A DNA stretch of 5,728 nucleotides from Desulfarculaceae bacterium JdFR-95 (GCA_002011835.1 MTPE01000409.1:1112-6839); one strand, 5' to 3'; positions 1 to 5,671 are shown, counted from the first letter of the stretch. The notes: generated by a model not told the origin, from the sequence alone. Made by a program: numbers and translations.

Positions 1-262
1 TGTATTGTTCGCTGCTGATCTTGTCGGTCATGCGGGCCAGGATGAGCTTGTCCACGTGCTGGATCACGCTCAGGATCTTGACCCCCCGCCCGTAGTAGCC
101 CTGGCCGGTATCCTCCGGGGTGCGGGTGCCCTGCACCGCCTCCTGCCGGGAGTAGCCCTCGGTGTTGGCGTTGGCCACGTTGTGGCTCACCACGTTGAGC
201 TGACGGGTGGCCGCGTTGACCGCCCAGCGGCTGATGTCCAGCATGGAGTAGATGGACGGCAC
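1..262 (-). CDS. flgK: FlgK, hook-filament junction protein 1 (N-terminal 87 codons, truncated by window edge)
   Basis: FlgK (HAP1) sits between hook and filament and is exported through the flagellar type III system. Translating the minus strand from a GTG at 262 gives (M)PSIYSMLDISRWAVNAATR, followed by the rod/hook-family signature VVSHNVANANTEGYSRQ (residues 24-40), the conserved N-terminal helix motif that FlgK shares with FlgF, FlgG and FlgE. The 'N-T-E-G-Y-S-R-Q' ending is the form typical of FlgK. The frame stays open to the left edge, so most of the protein is outside the window. I chose GTG 262 because GGGAGG (269-274) lies 6 nt upstream and because homologues have about this much sequence before the motif; the ATG at codon 7 would cut it and lies far from the ribosome site. 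One base separates it from the flgN stop, so translation is probably coupled to its own chaperone gene. There is no comparable alternative identity. Confidence 0.93.
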   Translation of the reverse strand, partial: MPSIYSMLDISRWAVNAATRQLNVVSHNVANANTEGYSRQEAVQGTRTPEDTGQGYYGRGVKILSVIQHVDKLILARMTDKISSEQY

Positions 263-263
263 C

Positions 264-743
264 TCACACCTCCCGCGTCACCAGGCGCGGCAGCGTGGCC
301 TGGGGGGCGCTGCGCCCGTAGGCCTGGGTCCGGCCCCCGCTGGCCAGCACCGCCATCAGGTGCTCCACCGTGTCCAGGGCCTCCTGTACGAACTCGCGGT
401 TGCCCTGGTTGGTGCGTTCCACCTCTCGCGCCAGGGCGGTCAGTTTGGCCACCTGCTCGCGCAGGGTGGGGCGGTATTCCTCCGGCACCAGGGCCAGCAG
501 CTCGCCCAGGCGGGCGGGCGGCTCCCCGTCCGGGGACAGCTCCGCCGCCAGCCGCCGCCTCCGCTCCTGCACCTCGGCCAGCTTCCCGCACAGCTCCACC
601 TTGCGCTGACTGGTTTCCATGAGCCGCTGGTGACGGCCGGCCAGCAGTATATCCCGCTCCTGCTGCACCACCGCCAGCAGCCTGCGGTTCAGCTCTATCT
701 CTCGAGCCAGTTCGGCCTGGATACGTTTGGCGGTCTGCGACAT
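264..743 (-). CDS. flgN: FlgN-family flagellar export chaperone
   Basis: This 159-residue protein is cytoplasmic, with no signal peptide or membrane segment. It looks all-helical and is rich in charged residues, with heptad-like stretches at about residues 4-65 and 92-135. The segment around residues 110-133 (R-T-N-Q-G-N-R-E-F-V-Q-E-A-L-D) resembles the conserved second helix of FlgN, and length and charge fit the family (about 140-160 aa). FlgN proteins bind the C-termini of FlgK and FlgL and deliver them to the export gate; flgK starts one base after this stop, which strongly supports the call. The C-terminal tail (about 138-159) is Pro/Arg-containing and probably flexible. The ATG at 743 follows AGGGAGAG (749-756), located inside the end of flgJ, with a 7-nt spacer from AGGGAG. 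The frame is open further upstream (to about 1052), but that part is flgJ read out of frame. FlgN is divergent in sequence, so the identity rests on fold-like features plus position. Confidence 0.85.
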   Translation of the reverse strand: MSQTAKRIQAELAREIELNRRLLAVVQQERDILLAGRHQRLMETSQRKVELCGKLAEVQERRRRLAAELSPDGEPPARLGELLALVPEEYRPTLREQVAKLTALAREVERTNQGNREFVQEALDTVEHLMAVLASGGRTQAYGRSAPQATLPRLVTREV

Positions 744-745
744 GG

Positions 746-1234
746 TTACTCTCCCTGGGCTGGAGACATGACGGCGGGACCCACGCCGCGCCGGCCGGCC
801 AGGGGCCGGGCGGGGAAACGCAGGTCCAGGTCGTAGGGCGCCCCGCCGGTGAGGGGCTGGCCGATCTTGACCCCGGGCCGGCCCTGGGCCTGGCGGCTGA
901 GCTGCTGGTAGAGGAGGCGGGCCACCCCCAGGCTCTCGCGCCGCGCGCTGGCGTCGCTCACCGCCTGGTCCAGCATGTCGGTCCACAGCTCCTCGGCCAG
1001 CCCTCCGTGCAACAGCCCGCTCTTGTCCACCGTGCGCCGCATCTCCTTCCACAACATCTTCAGGAACTGGGCCTCGAACATCTGGCAGGCCCGTTTCAGC
1101 TCGGCCTGACGTTGCTCCTGGTCCTTGGCGCCGGCGGCCTTCCGGCCCTCGGCCGGTCTCTGCGGCAGGCGGCCGGGGGGGCTCTGGCGCCGGTGGAGGT
1201 CGCTATAGGGTCCGGGCAGGGCCTGCATCCGCAT
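746..1234 (-). CDS. flgJ: FlgJ, rod-binding/rod-capping protein, single-domain form without muramidase
   Basis: The protein has 162 residues. The rod-binding domain spans about residues 44-113: it opens with E-L-K-R-A-C-Q-M-F-E-A-Q-F-L (45-58), continues with W-K-E-M-R-R-T-V (62-69), then T-D-M-L-D-Q-A (85-91) and G-V-A-R-L-L-Y-Q-Q-L (103-112), all hallmarks of the FlgJ N-terminal domain. Enterobacterial FlgJ is about 310 residues with a C-terminal glucosaminidase domain that opens the peptidoglycan for the rod. That domain is absent, so this protein can only act as scaffold or cap. Residues 1-43 are basic and proline-rich. Residues 114-162 form a Gly/Pro/Arg-rich tail I do not recognise. The ATG at 1234 shares its A with the flgI stop (TGATG), and GGAG (1243-1246) lies 8 nt upstream; an in-frame ATG at 1228 is a weaker alternative. 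The stop is TAA, 2 nt before flgN. The family call is firm; the role of the tail is unknown. Confidence 0.92.
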   Translation of the reverse strand: MRMQALPGPYSDLHRRQSPPGRLPQRPAEGRKAAGAKDQEQRQAELKRACQMFEAQFLKMLWKEMRRTVDKSGLLHGGLAEELWTDMLDQAVSDASARRESLGVARLLYQQLSRQAQGRPGVKIGQPLTGGAPYDLDLRFPARPLAGRRGVGPAVMSPAQGE

Positions 1235-1236
1235 CA
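1232..1236 (-). other. TGATG stop-start overlap of flgI and flgJ
   Basis: The last A of the flgI TGA is the first A of the flgJ ATG (position 1234). A GGAG at 1243-1246 lies within the end of flgI. This arrangement is typical of termination-reinitiation coupling. Confidence 0.85.
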
Positions 1237-2343
1237 CAGGATCTCCAGCTCGGCCTGCAGGGCGCCGGCGGCCTTGATGGCCTGCAGGATGGTGATCAGG
1301 TCGCGGGGGGTGGCGCCCAGGGCGTTGAGGGCGCGCACCACCTCGCCGATGGACACCCCCCCGTCCACCACCTGGAGGCGCGCCCGCTGTTCTCCCACCT
1401 GCACCTCGGTCTGGGGGGTGACCACGGTCTGGCCCTGGCTGAAGGGCAGGGGCTGGCTCACCTGCTGGCTCTCGGTGACGCTGATGGAAAGCGCCCCGGA
1501 GGTGACCGCCACCTTGGAGATACGCACGTTCTCGCCCATGACCACGGTGCCGGTGCGCTCGTCCACCACCACTTTGGCCGGCAGGTCGGGCTTCACCTCC
1601 AGGTTCTCCAGCTTGGCCACCAGGCCCACCATGTCCCGATGCGCCTGGGGCGAGAGGTTCACCTCCACCGTGGAGGGGTCCACCGCCCGTGCCTTGAGCC
1701 CGGGCAGGGCCTGGTTGATGCGCCGGGCCACGCGGTGGGCAGTGGTGAAGTCGGGGGTGTTCAAGGTGATCACCAGCTTGCGCAGGTCGCCGAAGCGGTA
1801 GGGCGGCTCGCGCTCCACCCGCGCTCCTTCGGGGATGCGCCCCACGGTGGGGTGGTTCTTGCGCACGGTGGCGGCCTGTCCTCCGGCCAGGAAGCCGCCC
1901 ACGCTCACCGGCCCCTGGGCCACGGCGTACACTTTGCCGTCCAGGCCCTTGAGCGGGGTCATGATCAGGGTGCCCCCGCCCAGACTGGTGGCGTCCCCCA
2001 TCGAGGACAGCAGCACGTCGATGCGCTGGCCCACCCGCGCGAAGGGGGGCAGGGTGGCGGTGACCATAACCGCGGCTACGTTCTTCACCGCCACCTGGTC
2101 GGGGGTGACCCGGATGCCCATGCGAGTGAGCATGTTGGTCAGCCCCTGCACGGTGAAGGTGGTGGCCTTCTTGTCCCCGGTGCCGTTCAGGCCCACCACC
2201 AGGCCATAGCCCACCAGGGCGTTGCCCCGCACCCCCTTGAAGCGGGCCATGTCCTTGATGCGCACCGCCCCCGCCGACAGGGGCAGGCTCAACAGCCACA
2301 GCAGGCTCAGGCTCAAGCAGAGGACCGTACGGTACTTGCTCAT
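1234..2343 (-). CDS. flgI: FlgI, flagellar P-ring protein precursor
   Basis: FlgI forms the periplasmic P ring around the distal rod. The protein has 369 residues, the usual length. A Sec signal peptide covers residues 1-26 (K3 and R5, then a Leu/Ser-rich core, ending A-G-A before V27). The mature start V-R-I-K-D-M-A-R-F-K-G-V-R and the following N-x-L-V-G-Y-G-L-V-V-G-L-N-G-T-G-D (41-57) are textbook FlgI. Other conserved blocks are V-A-A-V-M-V-T-A-x-L-P-P-F-A (89-102), G-G-x-L-x-x-T-P-L-K-G-L-D-G (123-136), R-T-G-T-V-V-M-G (263-270) and the C-terminal V-V-R-A-L-N-A-L-G-A-T-P-R-D-L-I-x-I-L-Q-A-I-K-A-A-G-A-L-Q-A-E-L. The start at ATG 2343 is supported by AGGAGG (2353-2358), which overlaps the flgH stop. 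The only cysteine is C9 in the signal peptide, so the mature ring protein has no disulfide. It sits between the L-ring gene and the rod-cap gene. Confidence 0.98.
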   Translation of the reverse strand: MSKYRTVLCLSLSLLWLLSLPLSAGAVRIKDMARFKGVRGNALVGYGLVVGLNGTGDKKATTFTVQGLTNMLTRMGIRVTPDQVAVKNVAAVMVTATLPPFARVGQRIDVLLSSMGDATSLGGGTLIMTPLKGLDGKVYAVAQGPVSVGGFLAGGQAATVRKNHPTVGRIPEGARVEREPPYRFGDLRKLVITLNTPDFTTAHRVARRINQALPGLKARAVDPSTVEVNLSPQAHRDMVGLVAKLENLEVKPDLPAKVVVDERTGTVVMGENVRISKVAVTSGALSISVTESQQVSQPLPFSQGQTVVTPQTEVQVGEQRARLQVVDGGVSIGEVVRALNALGATPRDLITILQAIKAAGALQAELEIL

Positions 2344-2352
2344 GACGCCTGT

Positions 2353-2359
2353 CCTCCTA
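2353..2359 (-). promoter_or_regulatory. TAGGAGG: flgH stop fused to flgI ribosome-binding site
   Basis: The flgH stop TAG (2359-2357) provides the start of a full AGGAGG (2358-2353), 9 nt before the flgI ATG at 2343. The strong match and correct spacing support that start and suggest L-ring and P-ring synthesis are coupled. Confidence 0.75.
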
Positions 2360-3058
2360 GAAGGGCCAGATGTGGTCCAGCAGGCGGGCCAGCCAGCCGG
2401 GTTTCTGCTTGTCGGTCAGCACCCCACGGCCGGTGTAGTAGATCTTGGCGTCGGCGATCTGGGTGGACTTGACCGTGTTGTCCGAGGCCACGTCCACCGG
2501 CCGCACCACGCCCTCCAGTACGATGTACTGGGTCTCGCCGTTGACCTCGATCTCGCGCGAGCCCCGGATCACCAGGTTGCCGTTGGGCAGCACCTCCACC
2601 ACGGTGCAGCCGATGGAGGCGGTCATGGTGTCCTCCCGCTTCAGCTCCGACTTGGCGTCGTGCTTGGAGGTGAAGTCGGCCTGGATGAGAGGGTCGGTGT
2701 TCTTGGAGCCGGACTCGCGCCGCAGGCCACCGGCCAGGCCGAAGAAGTAGGGCACCCCGGCCTTCCACTCGTTGGTGCGCTCGGCCTTGGTGTCGTTCTT
2801 CTTCTTGGCGCTGGCGTTCTCCACGATCTCCACGATGATGATGTCGCCCACCCGCCGCGCGCGCAGATCGGTGAACATGTCCGAGCCCGCCTCGGTGAAC
2901 AGGGAGCCGAAGGCCGGCGGCTGGGGGCGATAGTCGGCCGCGGGCCGGGTGGGAGGCGGCACCGGCCGCCGGCTGTCCACCCGGTGAGGATCGCTGGCGC
3001 AGCCCACACCCAGGACCAGCACCGTGGTCAACAACACCATGATCCGACGGGATCGCAT
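2357..3058 (-). CDS. flgH: FlgH, flagellar L-ring lipoprotein precursor
   Basis: FlgH forms the outer-membrane L ring. From the ATG at 3058 the product has 233 residues, normal for the family. The N-terminus has R-S-R-R, a hydrophobic stretch and a lipoprotein signal ending L-G-V-G-C, with the acylated cysteine at residue 20. A Pro/Arg-rich linker follows (about 26-50), then S-L-F (52-54), D-L-R-A-R-R-V-G-D-I-I-I-V (64-76), L-P-N-G-N-L-V-I-R-G-S-R-E-I-E-V-N (157-173) and the signature C-terminus with I-A-D-A-K-I-Y-Y-T-G-R-G-V-L and K-P-G-W-L, ending I-W-P-F. A GTG directly upstream (3061) is also usable: AGGGAG (3068-3073) lies 6 nt from the GTG and 9 nt from the ATG. I prefer ATG, but the two differ by one residue only. 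The G at the -3 lipobox position is less usual than Leu. The gene lies between flgA and flgI, matching ring assembly. Confidence 0.97.
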   Translation of the reverse strand: MRSRRIMVLLTTVLVLGVGCASDPHRVDSRRPVPPPTRPAADYRPQPPAFGSLFTEAGSDMFTDLRARRVGDIIIVEIVENASAKKKNDTKAERTNEWKAGVPYFFGLAGGLRRESGSKNTDPLIQADFTSKHDAKSELKREDTMTASIGCTVVEVLPNGNLVIRGSREIEVNGETQYIVLEGVVRPVDVASDNTVKSTQIADAKIYYTGRGVLTDKQKPGWLARLLDHIWPF

Positions 3059-3067
3059 CACGTCTCT

Positions 3068-3074
3068 CTCCCTA
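3068..3074 (-). promoter_or_regulatory. TAGGGAG: flgA stop fused to flgH ribosome-binding site
   Basis: The flgA stop TAG (3074-3072) runs into AGGGAG (3073-3068), with 6 nt to a GTG (3061) and 9 nt to the ATG (3058) of flgH. Both starts are compatible with the site, so it does not settle which is used. Confidence 0.7.
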
Positions 3075-4037
3075 GAATTGCACCACCACCGTACCCGCGT
3101 CCAGCACCCGGCCGTAGACTTCGCGCTTGCTGGCCAGGTTGGTGAGGCGGATGTTCATGCCCTTGTAGCCGGTCTGTTCCGCGCGGCCCTTGGCGATCAC
3201 CTTCAGCGCCCCCTTGACACAGACCATGCGCACCACGTCGCCCCGGCGGATGAGGGGCACCCGCTCCAGACGCTCCAGCTCCAGGGGCTGGCCCGCGGCC
3301 ACGGGGAAGCGGGTACGCAGGCCCACCAGGTCCTGGGGCCGGCTGGTGACGCTGCCGCGGATGTCGCTGACCCGGGTGTAGACTACCTTGAGGTCCTCCG
3401 GGGCCAGCACGTGGCGCCGGCCCAGGGCGTGGGCCGCCACCACCACCCGGTCGTAGAGGTCCACCCGGCCCACCACCCGGCGCTGGGCGGCCAGGCTGCC
3501 GTCCACCAGGAAGGTGATACGCGCCGGCACCCGCCCCGCCAGGCGGCCGGTGGGGAAGTCCACCCGCGTGGTGAGGCGGCCGGCGGGCAGAATCAGGTCG
3601 CGGCCCGCCTCCAGCACCCGGATGTCGGCCCGGGCCAGGCGCGGTCCCAGGCGCTTCTCCACCGCCGCGGTGTAGATGGTGATGATCCGGTCGGTGGTGA
3701 CGCGCTGGGTGCCGCGCCGCACCACCACCTCCGCGGGCAGGAGCACACTCAGGTGGCGGGGCAGGCGGGCCTGGGCCAGCAGAGCGCGCAGGCGCCGTCC
3801 CGAGACCCGTGCCTGACGGCCGGCTCGGGGCGCGGCCATCACCGTGACCTTCTCCAGGCGCCGGCGCAGGCCGGGGGAGATGTGCTGATCCGGCGCCACC
3901 AACTGGGCCAGGGTCACCTTGCCTCCGCCCACCTCCACCTCCTGGGCGAAGGAGAGCACCCCCGCCGCCGGTGCCGCCCCCGCGGTCAGCACCAGGGTCA
4001 GCATCAGGAGGATGGCTGCCGCGGCTCTGCCCTTCAT
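3072..4037 (-). CDS. flgA: FlgA, P-ring assembly chaperone (long form with SAF domain)
   Basis: FlgA is a periplasmic chaperone that helps FlgI assemble into the P ring. The product has 321 residues, about 100 more than enterobacterial FlgA. It starts with a signal peptide (K2-G-R4, an Ala/Leu core, cleavage near residues 20-26). Residues about 30-190 form an N-terminal region of the type found in long FlgA proteins, including G-K-V-T-L-A-Q-L-V (39-47). The SAF-like domain lies at about 198-257 (V-V-V-A-A-H-A-L-G-R-R-H-V-L-A-P-E-D-L), and the C-terminal beta domain at about 258-321 has the FlgA pattern R-R-G-D-V-V-R-M-V, G-A-L-K-V-I-A-K-G-R-A, G-x-x-I-R-L-T-N-L-A-S-K-R-E-V-Y-G-R-V-L and a final V-V-V-Q-F. 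The start at ATG 4037 follows AGGAG (4045-4049), which overlaps the flgG stop. The arginine content is high. The call is firm. Confidence 0.96.
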   Translation of the reverse strand: MKGRAAAAILLMLTLVLTAGAAPAAGVLSFAQEVEVGGGKVTLAQLVAPDQHISPGLRRRLEKVTVMAAPRAGRQARVSGRRLRALLAQARLPRHLSVLLPAEVVVRRGTQRVTTDRIITIYTAAVEKRLGPRLARADIRVLEAGRDLILPAGRLTTRVDFPTGRLAGRVPARITFLVDGSLAAQRRVVGRVDLYDRVVVAAHALGRRHVLAPEDLKVVYTRVSDIRGSVTSRPQDLVGLRTRFPVAAGQPLELERLERVPLIRRGDVVRMVCVKGALKVIAKGRAEQTGYKGMNIRLTNLASKREVYGRVLDAGTVVVQF

Positions 4038-4044
4038 GGCCCTA

Positions 4045-4050
4045 CTCCTA
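4045..4050 (-). promoter_or_regulatory. TAGGAG: flgG stop fused to flgA ribosome-binding site
   Basis: The flgG stop codon TAG (4050-4048) supplies the first bases of the flgA Shine-Dalgarno AGGAG (4049-4045), 7 nt before the flgA ATG. A ribosome ending flgG is placed directly on the start region of flgA, which suggests coupled translation. Confidence 0.7.
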
Positions 4051-4830
4051 GCGCTTGACGTTGTTGGCCAACTGCAGCATCTGGTCCGAGGTCTGGATGG
4101 CCTTGGAGTTGGCCTCGTAGGCCCGCTGGGCCACGATCATGTTGACCATCTCCTCCACCACCGCCACGTTGCTCATCTCCAGGAAGCCCTGGGCGATGGT
4201 GCCGTACTCGCCGGTGCCGGGCGTGCCCTCCACCGCGTCACCCGAGGCGGGGGTGGGGATGAACAGGTTCTTGCCCTTGGCGAACAGGCCCGCCTTGTTG
4301 GGGAACTTGTAGATGGTCAGCTGGGCCTGGGCCAACTGGGTGCCGTCGCTGGCCAGGGCGGTGATGGCCCCGGAGGGGTCGATCACCAGGCTGGTGGTGC
4401 CGTCGGGCACCGTGAACTGGGGCTGCAGGATGTAGCCGTGGCTGTCCACGATCACCCCGTTGTTGTCCAGCTTGAAGGCCCCGTTGCGGGTATAGACCTC
4501 CTGGTCGCCGGCCAGGAGCTTGAAGAAGCCCTCGCCCTCGATGGCCAGGTCGAGCTGGTTGCCGGTCTGCTGGTAGTCGCCCTGGCTGAACAGCTTCTGC
4601 ACCGCCACCGGCCGCACCCCCATGCCCACCTGGATGCCCGAAGGGATGAGCTGGCCCGTGGCCTGGGCCGCGCCGGGCTGGCGCAGGGTCTGGTAGAGCA
4701 GGTCCTCGAAGTCGGCCCGGCTCTTCTTGAAGCCCGCGGTGTTGACGTTGGCCAGGTTGTTGGCGATCACGTCCATGTTGAGCTGCTGGCCCAACATGCC
4801 CGTGGCCGCGGTCCAAAGGCTCCTCATCAT
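4048..4830 (-). CDS. flgG: FlgG, flagellar distal rod protein
   Basis: FlgG builds the distal rod that crosses the periplasm inside the P and L rings. The product has 260 residues, exactly the family size. It begins M-M-R-S-L-W-T-A-A-T-G-M and carries the rod-protein signature V-I-A-N-N-L-A-N-V-N-T-A-G-F-K-K (21-36). Residues 46-63, YQTLRQPGAAQATGQLIP, correspond to the FlgG-specific segment that in Salmonella distinguishes the straight rod from the flexible hook. The middle has N-Q-L-D-L-A-I-E-G-E-G-F-F (91-103), and the C-terminal helix has L-E-M-S-N-V-A-V-V-E-E-M-V-N-M-I and Q-R-A-Y-E-A-N-S-K-A-I-Q (218-246). There is no signal peptide, as expected for a type III export substrate. AAGGAGG (4841-4847) lies 10 nt before ATG 4830; the second ATG (4827) is less well placed. 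It is paralogous to the flgF gene just upstream. Confidence 0.98.
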   Translation of the reverse strand: MMRSLWTAATGMLGQQLNMDVIANNLANVNTAGFKKSRADFEDLLYQTLRQPGAAQATGQLIPSGIQVGMGVRPVAVQKLFSQGDYQQTGNQLDLAIEGEGFFKLLAGDQEVYTRNGAFKLDNNGVIVDSHGYILQPQFTVPDGTTSLVIDPSGAITALASDGTQLAQAQLTIYKFPNKAGLFAKGKNLFIPTPASGDAVEGTPGTGEYGTIAQGFLEMSNVAVVEEMVNMIVAQRAYEANSKAIQTSDQMLQLANNVKR

Positions 4831-4840
4831 GGCGCCGAAT

Positions 4841-4847
4841 CCTCCTT
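4841..4847 (-). promoter_or_regulatory. Strong ribosome-binding site of flgG
   Basis: AAGGAGG on the minus strand lies 10 nt before the flgG ATG in the only sizeable gap of the operon (29 nt). It is the longest anti-16S match in the window. A strong site fits the need for more FlgG than FlgF, since the distal rod contains several-fold more subunits in studied species. It also decides between the two adjacent ATG codons, favouring 4830. Confidence 0.75.
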
Positions 4848-4859
4848 AGGCAATATGGC

Positions 4860-5558
4860 TCAGGCCACCCGGCCCACCTGGGTGGCGGCCTTGGTGTCGA
4901 TCTCCTGCATCACCTGGATCGCCTTCTGGTACGACTCGAAGGCACGGAAGGCCTGGATCATCTCCACCATCTCCACCACCACCTTGGCGTTGGAGCGCTC
5001 CAGGGCACCCTGGATCAGGCCGTAGTCCTTGGCCGGACGCTTGGCCGGCGGGGTGCCGCCCTTGCCCGTCCACAGGTTGTAGCCCGCCTTCTCCAGGTTG
5101 TTGGGATCCACCGCCTCCACGATCTCGATCCGGCCCACGATCTCACCGTCCTGGGTGATGTTGCCCTCCTGGTCGATGGTCACGCGGCCGCCCTCCGGGT
5201 TGAGGGAGATGGTGGTGCCCCCCGCCCCCAGCACCGGGTAGCCGGCCTGGGTCACCAGGGTGCCATCCGCATCCATGGTGAAATGACCCGCCCGGGTGAG
5301 CCGGATGCCCTGGGGCGTGCGCACCTGGAAGAAACCCTTGCCCCGGATGGCCAGGTCCAACTGCTCGCCGGTCACCTGCACCGGGCCCTGGCTCATGTCC
5401 GTATAGACCTGGCGGTCCATCAGGTCGCTGAAGCGCATGCGGTCGGCCTTGTAGCCGGCCGTGTTGAGGTTGGCCAGGTTGTTGGAGATGATCTCGATGT
5501 GCCGCTGCTGCACCAAGCTGGCGTGTACCGCGTCGGCGAATCCGAAGCTGTAGGGCAT
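4860..5558 (-). CDS. flgF: FlgF, flagellar proximal rod protein
   Basis: FlgF is a proximal-rod subunit exported by the flagellar type III system. From ATG 5558 the product has 232 residues. The N-terminus M-P-Y-S-F-G-F-A-D-A-V leads to the rod-family motif I-E-I-I-S-N-N-L-A-N-L-N-T-A-G-Y-K-A-D-R (21-40). The middle carries G-E-Q-L-D-L-A-I-R-G-K-G-F-F-Q-V (64-79), and the C-terminal helix has L-E-R-S-N-A-K-V-V-V-E-M-V-E-M-I-Q-A-F-R-A-F-E-S (186-209). Being shorter than FlgG and preceding it argues for FlgF over FlgG or FlgE. The frame is also open to a TTG at 5606, but that codon is the -12 part of the sigma-54 promoter and cannot be in the mRNA. A modest ribosome site AAGGGG (5569-5574) lies 10 nt before the ATG. 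It appears to be the first gene of the transcript, with 29 nt to flgG. Confidence 0.94.
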   Translation of the reverse strand: MPYSFGFADAVHASLVQQRHIEIISNNLANLNTAGYKADRMRFSDLMDRQVYTDMSQGPVQVTGEQLDLAIRGKGFFQVRTPQGIRLTRAGHFTMDADGTLVTQAGYPVLGAGGTTISLNPEGGRVTIDQEGNITQDGEIVGRIEIVEAVDPNNLEKAGYNLWTGKGGTPPAKRPAKDYGLIQGALERSNAKVVVEMVEMIQAFRAFESYQKAIQVMQEIDTKAATQVGRVA

Positions 5559-5601
5559 GGCCTCTTCACCCCTTGTCCTGCGGAGACTCGCCTTTGGGTA
5601 T

Positions 5602-5617
5602 AGCAACCTCCGTGCCA
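5602..5617 (-). promoter_or_regulatory. Sigma-54 (RpoN) promoter of the flgF operon
   Basis: The minus strand reads TGGCACGGAGGTTGCT: TGGCAC (5617-5612), a 5-nt spacer, TTGC (5606-5603), then T. This matches the RpoN consensus TGGCACG-N4-TTGC(T/A) at every defined position and keeps the GG (-24) and GC (-12) doublets at correct spacing. By family convention transcription would start about 12 nt past the -12 GC, near 5590, leaving a leader of roughly 33 nt before the flgF ATG at 5558. Orientation and position directly before the first flagellar gene fit class-II flagellar control by sigma-54 with an enhancer-binding activator, as known in many polar flagellates and deltaproteobacteria. The activator itself is not in the window. 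Confidence 0.92.
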
Positions 5618-5661
5618 GCTTTCCGTACGTCGTCTTGCAGGGAGTCGGACGCGTAACCGTG

Positions 5662-5671
5662 CGTCATGACG
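5662..5671. promoter_or_regulatory. Perfect 10-bp palindrome CGTCATGACG, candidate activator or repressor site
   Basis: The sequence is identical on both strands. It lies about 45 bp upstream of the -24 element of the sigma-54 promoter, in non-coding DNA. Sigma-54 activators bind dyad sites upstream of their promoters, so a binding role is plausible, but this is an inference from symmetry and position only. A 10-bp palindrome can occur by chance. Confidence 0.4.

Noticed and set aside
746..892. FlgJ C-terminal tail as a fused FlgM-like anti-sigma peptide
   Set aside because: The tail is Gly/Pro/Arg-rich with no amphipathic helix pattern or FlgM-like motif.
744..1052. N-terminal extension of FlgN in an open frame up to 1052
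   Set aside because: The extension overlaps flgJ out of frame, has composition-driven sequence, and a good ribosome site sits before the ATG at 743.
746..2299. A continuous 517-codon minus-strand frame suggesting a fused protein ending in FlgJ
   Set aside because: Only the part after 1234 is real (FlgJ). The upstream part is flgI read out of frame; flgI itself is intact in another frame with its own stop at 1234-1236.
1639..4058. Long plus-strand open frames (1639-2472, 2222-3145, 3024-4058), and likewise 3919-5025 and 5-622
   Set aside because: They lie antisense to clearly conserved flagellar genes. Their products are low-complexity (rich in H, G, Q, L, R) with no motifs, which is the normal effect of very GC-rich third positions in the real genes.
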